Source: Monosiga brevicollis MX1 (taxonomy: Eukaryota > Opisthokonta > Choanoflagellata > Craspedida > Salpingoecidae). From it: a stretch of DNA of 40,847 bases. The DNA is taken from contig NW_001865041.1 of assembly GCF_000002865.3 (NCBI RefSeq), positions 2,029,505 through 2,070,351 of the forward strand, given 5' to 3'. The notes under the pieces were generated by a model. That model was not told the DNA's origin. It saw nothing but the letters and a program-made list of their open reading frames with translations, and did not search any database. Positions 19,453-33,100 of this stretch are shown here, piece after piece (position 1 is the first letter of the stretch; each line of letters begins with the position of its first letter). The translations under genes and the position numbers were made by a program.

Positions 19453-22400
19453 ATGCCGGCCGTGCATTCAAAGCCTCACCGGGATACGCGCGCCCTTGTC
19501 TGCCAGGCCATTGCAGCCATCGAACACATCGTGTTTGCCAGCGATTCTTGATTGTGCACCGTCCAGCGCCATGGGTGAGACCGCGTTCTGCTCGTCATGT
19601 CCGTCTCCAATGTGACTCAGGCATCAGGTCCTGGCTTGGCTGTGCTCATGAAGCTTGCTGCAACATATTGGCGGCGGCCTCTAGCGACGGCCGTGCGCAA
19701 GGCTGCGCATGCTCTGGCCGAGGAAGGCGAACTGCTCAACGTGTATGCCGAGCTCAAAGACTTGCATCAGGCTTTCGAGCGACGTGTTCGCTACCAAGAA
19801 CGTGTATGTGGACTGCACGATCTGGATTTCGCTGATGCGCTTTGTCTTTAAACGGCGAGCCACCTGGGACGGGATGGCGTGTCTGACTTGGGCGACGTGA
19901 GCTTGTGTGTCTAGGCCTTCAAATCCATCTGCAAGTGGACTGAACGCAAGAAGGAGGATCCTCGCATCCAAAAGTTTCTACATGACCTTGCTGTTGTTGA
20001 CGAGGACGCAAGCAATATTGATCGCACGTACGCTTTTTGGTCCCTTTGCTGTGAAGCCTCGTGCCTGCCCTCATTGTCCGTGGCGCTCTTTGGCCCGGTC
20101 ATACGTGTTCTTACCCTCGCAGCTACAACGAGGAGTTTAAGATCTTCACGCAAATTTGGAAGGAGGTTCTAGCTGAGAAGAAAGAACTCAACGCCAAGGT
20201 CCCGTGTCATGCGCCGTGGCCACCCGTCACACTGTCCCCGCGAGGTGACGGCGGCAGCCTCATGCGCCACGCCCTGCTCGCAGGTTGAGGCCTTTCGAAA
20301 GGCGCAACGAAATTTGGATCAGGCCCAAAAGAAAGCCGCACAGCTCGAAGCCAAGCAGGTAGGCATCAGAACTTTGTCTCCATATTTGCAAGGCGCGAGA
20401 AAAAGACGCACGGGGTCTGACCCCAGCACGTCGAAGCTGGCCTTGCCGAGAACCTTGGCAATGACCAACGGCTGAAGGCAGCCGTTCATTTGGTTACAAT
20501 TTTCCTCATTATTGCTGGATGTTATATGATGTTGCCAGGAGCATGACAAGTTTCAAAAGGCCAAGAAGCAGCTCGAGTCGATGCAAGAAGGCCACGACGA
20601 GATCAAGCGGGCCATGGAGGTGAAGTTGCTCGAAGTCCAGCAGGACAAACACAAGCAGCTCCGCGAAGGGTACGCGCCTATGCCATTGAGCACGGTCGCC
20701 CTTGCCGAGAGCTTCAGTTGACCGCCGCTTACCCCGTCAATTTTGCATGTGTACCTGCCCTTTTCTCTGCGAGCAGCTACTTGAACCTTTATCGTGCCAC
20801 CAGTAGGTGTCGTGCCCTGTCAGTTATGCTGGATCTGTGCCGTGTTCCTCATGCACCTGTGCTTTGCTCGGGCAGTGTTGCGTCTGCGTAGCTTGGTTCA
20901 GATGCAGGACAAAGTGCGCCAGATCATTAACGATTTTCCAGCCGTCACAGATCGGTTTGTCCCACATGGCGCGGCATGCTTCTGTGACAAGTATACATCT
21001 GATATCAGATGCTCATGTCACTTGGCCACCTAGGCTTGGGGAGGATCTGTTTGAATTTGGTGCTTGGGGCGAGCCGTTGGAGGAATCACCCACATGGTGC
21101 CAGGGCGATGAGGTGCGCTCGGCAAAAAGGACGGACTGACATACTGTCTTCGGGGGCCATGGCTTACCCAATACGCATTTGTGCGCCATTTGCAGCTGGC
21201 AGACAAGCTCCGGCAGGCCGAGGCCATCCACAGCCGCGAAATCGATGCCCTTCATGCCAAGGTCTGTTTAACACGGCCTGTCATTGTACCTGCAGTACCT
21301 GTTGGCACGCCAGATGGTTGCCGCTTGTTGCCGAGTGTTTAGACAGCGGGTTTGGTGGGCCGCTGATGTTGTCTCACTGCGTGCCGACTCGTGTTCTAGC
21401 ACACGGCGGCGCTTGAAGCGTTGCTGCGTGAGCGCGATGAGATGGACGCGCAAAAGAACGAGTCCTACTCAGCCGAAGTGGTGTCCATGATGAATCAAAA
21501 CAAGCGCCTCAACGAACAACTCAAGACACAGCACCAACAAGAACTGGTTTGTAGACCCATCTCTACCCGCGAGTCTGCTTTCTTGATGCGCCCCGCAGTG
21601 GTGACTGCTGGCTCATGCATCCCTTTTGTGCCTGGCTTGTATCACGTAGCAATCGGCTGAAGCCAAACGTGTAAAAATGAAGGACACGTATGACAAGGTA
21701 AGATCATCCCCGGTGCTTCTTCCTCTCAACAGGGCCACAGTACGCGGACTAATGGACTATGCATGATTTGTAACAGGAAATCTCGGCGCTGCAAGGAAAG
21801 ATTGAGCAATTGTCAGCGGAAATCAAGTCGCGCCACGCCCAGATCACCGCACATGCTCAGGAGGCATTTCGCTTGGAGGATCACATTGAAGCTCTCAAGC
21901 GTGACACCCTAGAACGGGCACGCACACATCTAGCTAGTGGCTTGGACCGGGCTGCGAAGGATTTGCCCGAGCCCTGTAGCGAGGTTTTTGCCGCATCCCT
22001 GGCCGCTGCTCGCCATGCCCTGGACGTTCTTGCCACCGAGGTACGTGCGTGTTGAGCATGTTGTGCTGGTCGAGGCTTGTCAACTGGCGACGGTGTTTGT
22101 TTACGTGTTGCCAAGTCCCATAAAGCTCACGGTTCTCGCGCCGCCTGTGTCCTCATGATAGGTCAAGGCCCCACATCATGGTTCGTTTGACGACGCATGC
22201 GCCGGCTTTGAACAGACCCTAGTATCGGCTGTGTACGCTGGCTGGGGCTTGGCGCGCGCGTCCAAGGCAGAGCAAACCTCTGAGCTGCTTGAGGCACTGC
22301 AAGAGCTGGTCTCCGGTGCACGGGCACTCGTAGACAGTATGAAGCTACAGCAGCAGGAGGGGGCGAGCGGAGAAGCGAAGCGGGTTGTTACGCGTCAAAA

Positions 22401-24655
22401 CACCGCCGAGGATGGCGCGCAACCTGAGCACGCCGCTGCAGCCGCGGAGAAGGGCCCGGACAAGGATAAGGCCAAGGAAGGCGCAACGGGTGTTGTGATG
22501 ATGGAGGCTGTCTATGCCCACGAAGCCAAGGATCATCAGGGCACCAAGCTCATTGGGTTTGCCAAAGGTGAACAGATGGAGCTTCTCAAATCTCGCAAGG
22601 ATGGATGGTCCAAGGTGCGCATTCGCGGTCTGGAGGGCTGGGCCCCCACCTCATACCTAAAGCAAGTGGCGGCTGCAGCACCTGCCCCGGCGCCCACGGC
22701 CAAAGTAGCCATGCCTGCGGCCACTGTGGCAGCTGTTGAGACCCAAGGTTCGTCTTTGCCGTCTGGGCGGAGATTGGATGGCGCTTGAGTCGGGTCTCTC
22801 GCGATTGATTTTTGTCGGCACAGTCACCCTGTTCACCATATCTGCCCTCACCACGCCACCACACCATGTCTCAGTGAAAGAGGTCCAGGCACAACTGCAG
22901 CGGGTGGGAACCGTGGCCGACGCCATTATTGCGCGGGATCGCGAATTGGCTGCTCTGGCCAATACCTTGGTACGTCGCCATTACGTCGCGTGCAAGCCGA
23001 CCCTGCAGGGTTGTGAGCTGGATACACTTGTCCTAGTTTTGGCACGGCTCATGCGCCCATGCGTACTGCAGGCATCGGATGTTGAATCGAAGCTGTCGGC
23101 AGCTGAACAGTCAGTGTTGGACACACTTGGTCACATTGAGAAGCTTCGAGAGGAAAGCCGCCGCAATGATTCTGGCCGACGCCTGGAGGTCAACACCAAC
23201 TTGCTCGATTTTGCTGAAAAGGTGGGGGCTGAGGCGGCTCGATCTTCTTTGTCGTGCTCAAGCTCGCCGACAAGCCCGCCTGATGACCATATGTCTTTTA
23301 TTAGATGGCCAACAAGTTGCGTGAGCTGATGGTGACTGCCAAGACGGTTCGCAAGGTGTTGGAAGCGACACGCGGCCTCAGCAGCACTGATGAGGTGAGA
23401 GCAGTGAAGCAGCGAATAGAGAGGACGTTTTCACATATCTCGTGAGTGGATGAGACCGGCTCACCGTGCACATGGATGGTTGCTGTCCTTGCCCTTTTTA
23501 GTTCAACGCCAAGCACCAGTCTTGGTTTGAGGCGCTTACCAATGCCGTCGAAGCCATGTTTGATGGGTTGCCTCTTCTGTCGGAGGCGCTGCGCAGCGTT
23601 GTTCGCAAACAGGGCAAGCATGAGGAATTGCAAGTGGGCGCTCGCAACATCTCAGCCATGGTGGCACAGTTGGCTGCGCTGACTCGCACCAAGAGCATGC
23701 CGGACAACGACACGTCACAAAGCGAGGTACAAAGCAAAGTGGTTTTTGAGACTCGCTCAACTTTTCCCCTTTCTTTACACCACAGAGTTTACAAGAGTAG
23801 CCTGTGTAGTCCTGCCCACCCTGTGAATGAGCCTGTATCTCAATGTGCTGGTGTGTGTTTGATCATATGGTCCGACGTAGCTAAACCGGTTGGCCGAGGA
23901 GTTCAAGTCAACCGTGCATGAGCTTCTGGCTGCCGTTCGAGAATGCCATGAACTGGATCTGGCTTCCGTTATGCTCGAGGTATGACCTGTGACAGAGAGG
24001 GTGATTTTGATGGTAATCAGGTTGGGGCACGGCTGTTCCCACCGCTCACGTGAAAAAAAAAAAAAAAATGACACGGCTTGATTGCAGGACTTTGATGGTC
24101 TGTCTGAGACCGAGGCCAAGCGCCTTGTCATGTCAACCCAAGTCAATGTGCTGAAGCTTGAATCCCAGCTCGAAAAGTTTGTTTTTTTGCCCATTGTTTG
24201 TGACATTTAAGTTGGCCAATTGTCGAGTTGCTGATTGCTGCTCTTTTTCGGTGTACCCCAGGGAGCATGAAAAACTGCGCCGCTTGCGCCGCATGGTGAA
24301 CTATGAGGTTTGTTGCGAGCTGCTCCTGTGCGCTGGTGCGTCTTGCCAGTTTTCTCACTGCGCTGCCGGGTCCACTAGGAGCAATAAAATCTCGGATATC
24401 TGGTGCTTGACCGCACTTTGCGCCTCAGTGGCGCATGCCATCAAGGCGCAACATTTTACACTCGCACATGCCAATGACATGTAACAATGGCCACTGATTG
24501 CGCGTCGCCCTGTTCTCTCCGATTCTGGCCCATGCGTCGAGCGTTACTGAGCGCTGAGTGAAGCTTGCGAGTGTTTCGATGTTGATATGTGCCCAATGCT
24601 TACTAATCCATGACTGATGATGCAGCGAGGTGATGAGATGGGGAAAAAAACGTGA
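19453..24655 (+). CDS. BAR-like / SH3 / I/LWEQ (THATCH) actin-membrane linker
   Basis: This is a predicted endocytic or cortical adaptor linking membrane to F-actin. It has about twenty short exons: 19453-19530, 19621-19803, 19915-20027, 20123-20198, 20284-20358, 20539-20669, 20777-20806, 20892-20943, 21196-21261 and onward. The first roughly 250 residues are long helices in BAR/F-BAR style (YNEEFKIFTQIWKEVLAEKK; KKQLESMQEGHDEIKRAM). A coiled coil follows. Then comes one SH3 domain (EAVYAHEAKDHQG, KDGWSKVR, GWAPTSYLKQV). The C-terminus is an I/LWEQ module: SWFEALTNAVEAMFDGL, then RNISAMVAQLAALTRTK, and the terminal helix NVLKLESQLEKEHEKLRRLR, as in HIP1/Sla2 and talin. No ANTH domain is visible, unlike HIP1. 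The last exon (24626-24655, RGDEMGKKT) is my choice; reading through the previous donor would instead stop at 24484. It is convergent with the EF-hand gene, 63 bases away. Confidence 0.82.
24053..24068. repeat. Intronic A run
   Basis: A short A homopolymer lies in an intron of the I/LWEQ gene. Here the run is A, not T, on the sense strand. Confidence 0.8.
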
Positions 24656-24718
24656 ATTCACAAGTCTGTGCTTTGGAGCTGGAGGGGCCATCAATCGGCA
24701 AACGCCTGGCTCGCGATC

Positions 24719-25365
24719 TCAGAGTTCTTGATGCGTCGGGGTTTTCTTTTTGTTCTTTTTGGGCGTGGCCTTGGCACGTCGCTTGCCGCCTAATCGCCGC
24801 GCAGAGGGCACTTGGCCGTTGCGCAGGTTTTCCAGGGCGGGAAGGAGATCTTCGCCGTTGACAGCCTTGCCAAAGAACCGCTTGAACTCGTCATAGGACA
24901 TGTAGCCATCCTGGTCCTTGTCAATCACTTGCCAGACCTGGCGAGCACAGAAAGGGAAGGTGTGTGGCGGGGGGGGTGTGACACGGGTCAGTGGGCGTTG
25001 CGTGCGATCAATGAAGCGATGCCTGCAGATTGAACAGAACACACAGCTTGCAGTTCACGGGTAATCATGTCCTCAGTCATCATGTCATCCTCGTAAATGA
25101 CGCGCGCCTCGTCATGGCTGAGGTGGCCGTCGTTGTTTTTATCATAGGCATGGAAGGCAGCGTGGAGATCAAACCCTTTGGGAATGAAGCTCTTGCGCTT
25201 GTGCTTCTGTGAGCCAGGTGCAACCAAGCATCAGGGCACCGCCAAGCTGCCGCGAGGCTTGTGCAAATCAAGACGTACCTCAATCGAAGAGCCGAGCACG
25301 GGTGTCCCTGTCAGCGTCGCACAGAGGGCGATCAGCACCCAAGCATCTCGGATCGACCCGATCAT
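24719..25365 (-). CDS. Small ER-luminal EF-hand calcium-binding protein ending in HQEL
   Basis: This is a protein of about 156 residues in three exons (25279-25365, about 25046-25206, 24719-24939). Exon 1 encodes a signal peptide: MIGSIRDAW, the core VLIALCATLTGTPVLG, then SS. Exons 2 and 3 each carry an EF-hand with a canonical 12-residue loop, DKNNDGHLSHDE and DKDQDGYMSYDE, so both sites should bind calcium. A basic Lys-rich tail (KKNKKKTPT) ends in HQEL. HQEL is a KDEL-type signal variant, so the protein is probably retained in the ER lumen as a calcium buffer or chaperone cofactor (inference). It resembles a shortened CREC protein (calumenin/reticulocalbin have six EF-hands) or MCFD2, but I cannot choose between them. 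It is divergent from the HEAT gene across the GA satellite. Confidence 0.88.
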
Positions 25366-26260
<895 letters not shown>

Positions 26261-29200
26261 ATGGTCACCGCCACCGAATTTGCGGGCCCCCTGGGCAGTC
26301 ATCTCCGCATTGATCGCGAGAAGGCCCGCGATGGCTTGCTGCAAGCTCTCACCGATTCCGCCATTGATATGGTACCGTGTTTGCTTTTGGACTTTGGGTT
26401 ATTCTTTCTCGCTTTGGTTGTTCCTTGTTCTTCCCCACGCTGACAGCTATCCTTTGTCGCGCGATGATCATGGGATGTGTTGGTGCAGGCGAGTGTGGAA
26501 ACCATGCTTGAGGACCAGCTGAACCAGGCCGACGAGCCTTGGGAGTCTCTGCATGGTGCCCTCATCACCATTCATGCCATTTACCAGCGCACCACCGAAC
26601 AGACTCCAGGTTCGGTGTCCTGGCCGTCTGCCCATCTTTCCTCTCCTCCCGTGTTGCAGCCAAGGACCGCACACCACATGAAGTTTTAGCCTCCTGCTCT
26701 GCTCCGTCGTGCTGTACCCTTCTGTGGTTTGACAGTCACGCTCCTTTTCATCTGTCATTGCAGGCTTGTCACGCGAGTTTGCCGAACGCACAGCACCCCG
26801 GCTGACGGCCTTGCTGCGCCACCGAGAACCGCGTATCCGTGAATCGACCGGCCAGGCGCTTGCCGACGCCTGTGCTCGTCACGGCGTCTTCATCTACGAG
26901 AACCATGCTCGCGACGTGGTTATGAACTCGATCAAGGACAACTTGGAACGCCATGTCACAGCTGAAGAGCTGGCACTCAAGCGTGAACGACTTGGCATCA
27001 GCGAGAGCGACTCTAACGACGTGTTTCACGAATCAGAGGGATGGAAAACCCTTGAAACTGGCTGCAAGTGAGTCTAGCGTCTGCCTGGCTTCTTAGAATC
27101 TGTTGGTGAAAACCACATCGGCTTGAGCCAAAACAAGCATACGTGCCCGCAAGGGCTCGTGGTGGTCGGGCTAAGGTTTTTGTGACTTACTCTGGATGTG
27201 CCTGGTTATATCACCATCTCGTCAGGGCGTTGCGCCAAATTGCCGAGGCGTGTGGGCCCGCCTTTGCGCCATACATCACGAGTGACCTGCTTGAGCTTGT
27301 CTTTGCTGCCATCGCCCACACCAATCGCTTTGTGCGCGAGACCGGCTACTACCTCTGCAATCAGTTTGTTCGCATCATTCGCGAGGACGGCACCGTTGCG
27401 CCGCCCATGCCCTACGATGAGTTTAAGATGCGAATGGCCCAGCAGCTAGCCATTGGTCTGGCAGACAACTGGAGTCAGGTTTGTGCCAGCGAGCGCGTCT
27501 CCACTTCATCCTTTTTCATTGTGGTGCCAACCATGCATGGTTTGGCTGTTCCAGAGCCGCTGCTGACACTCTTGCATTGCTCACGCGTGGACGATGCTGT
27601 TTTTAGGTTCGCATGGCTGCTTCCGTGGCCACCCGCAGCTTCTTGGAGAGCATTTCGGAGGAAGGTCGCACGACTCTCTATGATCTCCTTCTTCCCCGTC
27701 TCTGCATTAACCGGTTCGTACAGGCGTGCGCGCGCGTGTTGGGCACATCATCTTAAGGATTGATTCGTGTTGCTTCATGGTGTCTTTTTTTTTTTTTTTT
27801 TTTTTTTTTGGACTCAACTTTACCCTGGTGCATGGTCACGCTGTCGCCTGCAGGTACTATGTGGCTGCTGGTGTCCGCAACTTTTGCCAAGAAGCCTGGA
27901 AAGAGCTGTTCCAAGATCGGGGCCGCCAGCTCATTGCCGAGCACATTGCTGCCACCGTACGTTTCAAAACCACAACAATTGGGGCAAATATGTTTCCTAT
28001 TCAGTGTTCTCAAAAAAGAAATTCTAAAATTGGCTTTGGTTAGGTGGAATTTTACGTCAAGCAAGCTCAGGCCGATAACCACGCCGTGCGCGAGGCAGCC
28101 TGTGCATGCATCGCCGAGCTGGGCCTCAAGATTGAGTACGATGCACTCCGCCCCTACGTCAAACAGCTTCTGGATTGTCTCCTGGAGGCCTTTGAGGATG
28201 AATCTTGGCCCGTACGCGATGGTCAGTCAAAAATGTAGCATCCTGCGCTGCAGAGCGCTTCTGGCCTTGTCCAAGGGCGCCTCGCCCTGCTTCACGATGC
28301 GAAAGCTCATGACATGTCTCTGCAGCGGCATGCATCGCCTCGGGCCGTTTCCTCGGCGCTTTCCCGATTGAGGCCAAGTATGTTGTGTGCCTCTTGTTGA
28401 GGAGTGTCGCCTTCTGACCTTCCCTTTGGAAAGACGTACGAAGGCCAACTTATCTGCATGCTCACATTTTGTTGCGTGCTCACATTTTGTAGGGGTGAGC
28501 CGCTGGACGCCTTCCTCAAGCTGTACTTCCACCATCTCGGGGACAACATCTGGTCCGTGCGTGAAAACGCCGCAGTGGCCATTGGTAACGTCTGCAAGTC
28601 TTTCGGTGAGTGAATTGGTGCCATAGAGTGCGTAGAGTCCATTGATGCGCCGTAGTTGTTTCCCTTTTGTTGATGCGAGGCTTTGGTCGTGCTGCTTGTA
28701 GGTGATGATCCCAAGGTGAAGGAGTTTGTGTTAAAGAAGATTGATGAGATGCTGCCACAAGCTCACCAGCAATCGGAAAACTCAGAGAGGTCCGTCTTCA
28801 CAGCCATGCAGCGGCAGCGCAGACGTGTCACTTGAGCAGACTGCAGTAAACTATGCATCCCCACTCGTTCGCTAAGTGGCATAAAATATCGTGTGCCGGC
28901 TATAGCTTTGTGGCTCTCGAGAATGTCACATCATTCGGCGTCGCTCCCTCTGGTATGCCCTGCTCTGGCTGATGCTTACTCCTTGCTCTTTTCTTATTCT
29001 CTTTTCTTTTGTCTGCACTTGACGTTGATGATCTCTGCTCTCGTGGGTCGCAGTGGGAACTCCAAACAAAGTCAGCTATAGCTTCAACGACCCCGACCCC
29101 ACGCACACCGACCAGCAGGTAAGCTTCCCGGTTTCAGAGGTTATTCCAGGTGGTGACCTTGCACGAACAGCATTGAAGTATCAAGACGATGCAGACGCAT

Positions 29201-29908
29201 GCTTCTGAACTTGATGGTGGTCCAGATGTTTTCCTGCGGGTCGCTGGCTCCCAAGCTGAAGCGCAAGGGAGGTTGCATGGACTGCGCGTTTCATCGCCCC
29301 CAAGAGCCATGGGAACGCAGCGATGGGTGCGTTTCGCGATCGCGGGCCACGCCGTTATCTTGTTCATGGCCTTTTGGCGCGCGCGTTCGTGTACACGTGT
29401 CTTCCGTTGACGCGCCTGTACTTGCTTTAGCTGCATGTATCTGCTGCGAGAACTCTCGGCGCTGCTGCCCGATGAGGTAGCTGGCCTGCTTTCTCAGGTG
29501 GTTGATCTGGCCAAGCTGCGTCACTACAAGCATTATTGCAACTTCTTGGAAACCCTTTGGAAGCAGGTTTGGTTTGCCTCGCCCCTTTATGGAGCCCCCT
29601 CCCCCCTTTTTTTTTTGTTAACGGAATGCACTTGAGATATGAAGCACACTCACCCACTGGTGCTTGTGTCGCAGCTCCCGATCATTGCGAAGAACATTAG
29701 TAAGAAGCGGTTCAAGCCTCACATCCAGGGCTTTATCCCTTCAATGGCACACTCGCTGCAGTCGAGCCACCAGCTGTCGCGTGCCGCGGCCGAAGACTGC
29801 ACGCGCCAACTTTGTGCATTGCTTGGTCCCACTATCTTTCTGGGTCGCGTGGAACTCGAGGATCCGTCTTTGGTCCCGGTTTTCGCTCCCTTTGCCCGTG
29901 CCCATTGA
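26261..29908 (+). CDS. HEAT-repeat protein of unknown function
   Basis: This is a protein of about 670 residues in fifteen exons that all join in phase, starting at the ATG at 26261 (first exon to 26371). It is an alpha-solenoid: repeated HEAT-like pairs such as REPRIRESTGQALADACARH, NHAVREAACACIAELGL, ESWPVRDAACIASGRFLGAF and DNIWSVRENAAVAIGNVCKS, with the usual Pro/Asp/Arg placing. Towards the C-terminus it departs from HEAT. There is a segment VSYSFNDPDPTHTDQQ, then a Cys-rich motif (KGGCMDCAFHRPQEPWERSD) leading into MYLLRELSALLPDE. The end is again helical (IQGFIPSMAHSLQSSHQ). No signal or membrane segment is seen, so it is probably a cytoplasmic or nuclear scaffold. I do not recognise a named orthologue. 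One small exon (FVALENVTSFGVAPS, near 28910) was needed to keep phase and fits exactly. Confidence 0.85.
27785..27809. repeat. Poly-T run in a HEAT-gene intron
   Basis: A run of 25 T lies about 45 bases upstream of the acceptor of the exon that starts YYVAAGVRNF. It is on the sense strand, so it can serve as a pyrimidine tract. Confidence 0.85.
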
Positions 29909-30150
29909 TGACTCCCCGACAGTGCACACCGTGTCCCCACGGTACCCGTAGTCTTGTTTGTCAATTCGATATTGTGCCTCCTGATATTGCCCATTTTGCT
30001 TCTGGAAACAAATGTGCAGTGATAAAGGCCACCAATCATTAGATTAAACAAAGAAAAAATCTAAATAAAGGTTAAAAGGTTTCATAAAAAAATCAGTCCG
30101 AAACAGATTTTCGTAGTGCCATTTTGGAACTTGGCGTTGATGCTCGTATC
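29909..30150. other. Tandem intergenic region, HEAT gene to JmjC receptor
   Basis: 242 bases hold the 3' end of one gene and the promoter of the next. The last 120 bases are AT-rich compared with the surroundings. No extra frame is visible. Confidence 0.7.
30064..30069 (+). terminator. Putative poly-A signal AATAAA of the HEAT gene
   Basis: A canonical AATAAA hexamer occurs 156 bases after the HEAT stop codon, in AT-rich sequence, and only about 80 bases before the start codon of the next gene on the same strand. Confidence 0.5.
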
Positions 30151-33100
30151 ATGTGGTGGCAGTCGCAGGCCGCGGTGGTGGTGCTGGTGGTGCATATGGG
30201 CCTTGTCCTTGGTGCACCGTGGGCACAGAAAAGCCTCCTCAAAGACCCTCTTCTCCGGCAAACGTTGTCTGGGGTGGAGTCGGCGATCCAGCGCAATGTT
30301 GCCCGAGTTGCTCTGCCAGAAACGGAGTCGGACTGGCCATTACTCGTAAATACCTTGAATTCTCACTTGCTGCCGTATTTGGAAGAGCGCGTGATCTTGC
30401 TGCGCGATGCACGTGGAAATCTCGTTGACTTTGAGAAGCTGGAGCTAGCAGCGCAGGGCCTCACCGTGGCTGGCCTGCTCTCAGAGAAATACTCCATTGT
30501 TGTCAAGCCCGAAGCATACCCGAGGCTGACAGGGGAGATCCCATTCTTTGCCGCCAACAGCGTCCACGAGGCACTGCAAAAGTTCCTCGGCGTACCCATG
30601 ACCCAACACTTTTATCTGTCGCCTTCTGCGCAGCGCGCGCTACCCCCGCACACAGACGGCGGTGACATTTTCGTGCACCAGTGGCGTGGCTCAAAGAACT
30701 GGACTTTGTGTGCCCCCAACAGCCAGTCGTCCACTTGTCCAAACTGCACATTTGCAGACCTCGCCCTGCAAGCCGAAGCCAAGCGCCAGGCCCTTGAAGG
30801 TCAGGCTCTTCTTAGGTCTCGTCATCCTTTCATGTACATCGCCCTTCAGGAAATTCGCGTTGTCGTCCCTGATGCGGTTTGTCTGCCTCACAGGTTGCTC
30901 GCAGTACAATGACCTCGACCTTGCCACAATGACTTGTCGTACCGTCTTGCTGTTGGAAAACGACCTGCTGTACATTCCGCGAGGAGTGGTGCACGTGGCA
31001 CAGACGCACTCTCTGGCTGCAAGCATCCACGCAACATATCAAGTCACGGCGCCTGCAGCCACCTGGCTGAGTTTGATGTTGGAACAGTGTCAAACCTTTA
31101 CTCCGCAGCGTACTTGTCTTGATATCCAGCGCCAGTTACTGCACGGTCATCTTGGTTTCCGCTGGCTTAATTATCGGCTACGCACGCCTCGAGTTCGGCC
31201 GCCCCTGCCTCCAAACTTGAAAGCTCAGGCCTACACACTACCTCGCACCAGGCTGATGCAGATGGTCTTGCGGCCAGCTTCCAGTGCCGTTGCTGGCATA
31301 CGCTCGGTGAGTCAATTCCTCTTTGAGCCTCGCGCTCTTCAAACGTGGTCTCATCGACAACCGTTGCACGCCCATCGATGTCTCTGTGTTCGGGCTGTTG
31401 ATGCGCAGCGGCGGTCGACGAAGACGGACTTCAACAGTGTTGACTGTGGCGCTTGCAAAAAGACCTGTGAGGATGGCTGGTATGGGTATTCGGCTTTTGG
31501 CACAGCCATGTTGTGCGCTAATATGATCGTGTTCTTTTGTTCGTCTTTGTCTCATGAGCGTTTGAGGTCTTTAGCGATGAAGGGTGTTTTTTATTTTTTC
31601 GTTGGTTTTGCCGAGAAGGATGCGATGATTCCTGCTGTAAGTTTCTCCGTGCAGTCTACAGACGCGCTTTGGCAACGCTTACCTTGTCATGGACGATTGT
31701 CATATTTGCAGCGGTCATGTGCGACGATACTTGTCGGTGCCCAGCAGGATGGGGAAGCGATTCGGAGGCATGCTTTAGTAAGGCCATGTTTTGGCTTTCC
31801 CAAATTTGGCTCACGTGCGTGCCTTGTGCAGCTTCCGTCTGATTCATGACGCTTGTGAATGTGACACCCAATCCTTGGTCTCAGAGTGCGATTCAGACTT
31901 TGTTACAGTCGATGATCGCTGCAGTGAGTCATGTCATCTGGCGATATGTTTTGTTTCGAACCCGTCTAATTCATGAGCCTGGCATCATCAGACATTATTG
32001 CGATTCTGCTTGAGCTGCCCAGGTCTTTGTTCGGAGGGAAAGTACCACGATGCCGTCACCTGCAGGAACTGCCCCGCAGGTAGGTGCGCTTGGCTAGTTG
32101 AATGCATTTGAAATAGTAAGTCATCAGAGACTAGCTTGCATGAGATCATGCTTGAATGAGGACCGCGTCAATATAGGAACCTATCAAAATGCACATAGTC
32201 ATTCTGAGGCATCGTGCAAGCCCCATGCTCAATGCCAGGCTGGCCAGATGGCCACCGGTAGCGCCAGGTGGGTACAGCGCGCCTGCGACTCTTGAAAATC
32301 CGATCTTCGCTCACACTTTGCGTTGCGCTCCTTTTCTCACTGGATCGACCGATCTGTAGCCCAACCACTGACCGGAGCTGCATTGCCTGTCCTTTGGGTT
32401 TGTGCTGGGCCTGCCAACGCGTCTCATACACCACTGCCGTTCGCTAACCAGCTCATTGTTTCAACAGGCACGTATCAAGATGCTGCTGTGCATACCTCGC
32501 TGGTTTGCAAAAACAAGACGCAATGTACTGGCGGGCAATACGATGCCAATGGAGCAAGGTTCGTGCGCACTCAGCTCTTTCACAGAGGGTCACTGAGAGC
32601 AAAATTCACCAGAGCCCGACGACGATGCATTTCAAGCTAAAAGACATGTCGTACATGCTTAGCCTTGTTCAAGACACAAACTGCACTGCGTGCCCAGGGG
32701 GTAGGTTCTGCGCCAATGCGTTGCGTTTTGAGGCTTGAGGCGTCTCCACACTCGTACTAATTCTTATCCACGCCTAGGCACATATCAAGATGCAACGTCA
32801 CACCTTCAGACACTGTGTCATGCCAAGTCGGGTCATTGCCCACCGGGCTTTCACCTCAATGCTGGGGATGGTGCCTTGGAAGATAACAGTTGTATCCCCT
32901 GTATTCCGGGTATGCATGCCCGACCCAAACTTGCTTGTTTGTCAGACTCTGCCACCACCTCACTTCTTCCATCTTGCAAAGGTACTTGGATCAACATGAC
33001 CAACAATGCATCGCGTTGCTGGGACAAGCAACCATGCAGCGCTGGCACTGAGGCTGTGAATCCCACGGACACAATTGCTGACAGCCTGTGCATTCGTTGC

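Noticed and set aside
18895-19467. 190-residue minus-strand frame in the URI1 upstream region
   Set aside because: It is biased by the ACG repeat, has no recognisable domain and lies where two divergent promoters should be.
19453-20027. ANTH domain expected from HIP1 similarity
   Set aside because: The N-terminal exons give long charged helices without the ANTH lipid-binding signature. BAR-like is the better description.
24383-24388. AATAAA as the end of the I/LWEQ gene
   Set aside because: Cleavage here would leave the reading frame without a stop. Splicing to the small exon at 24626 gives a proper end.
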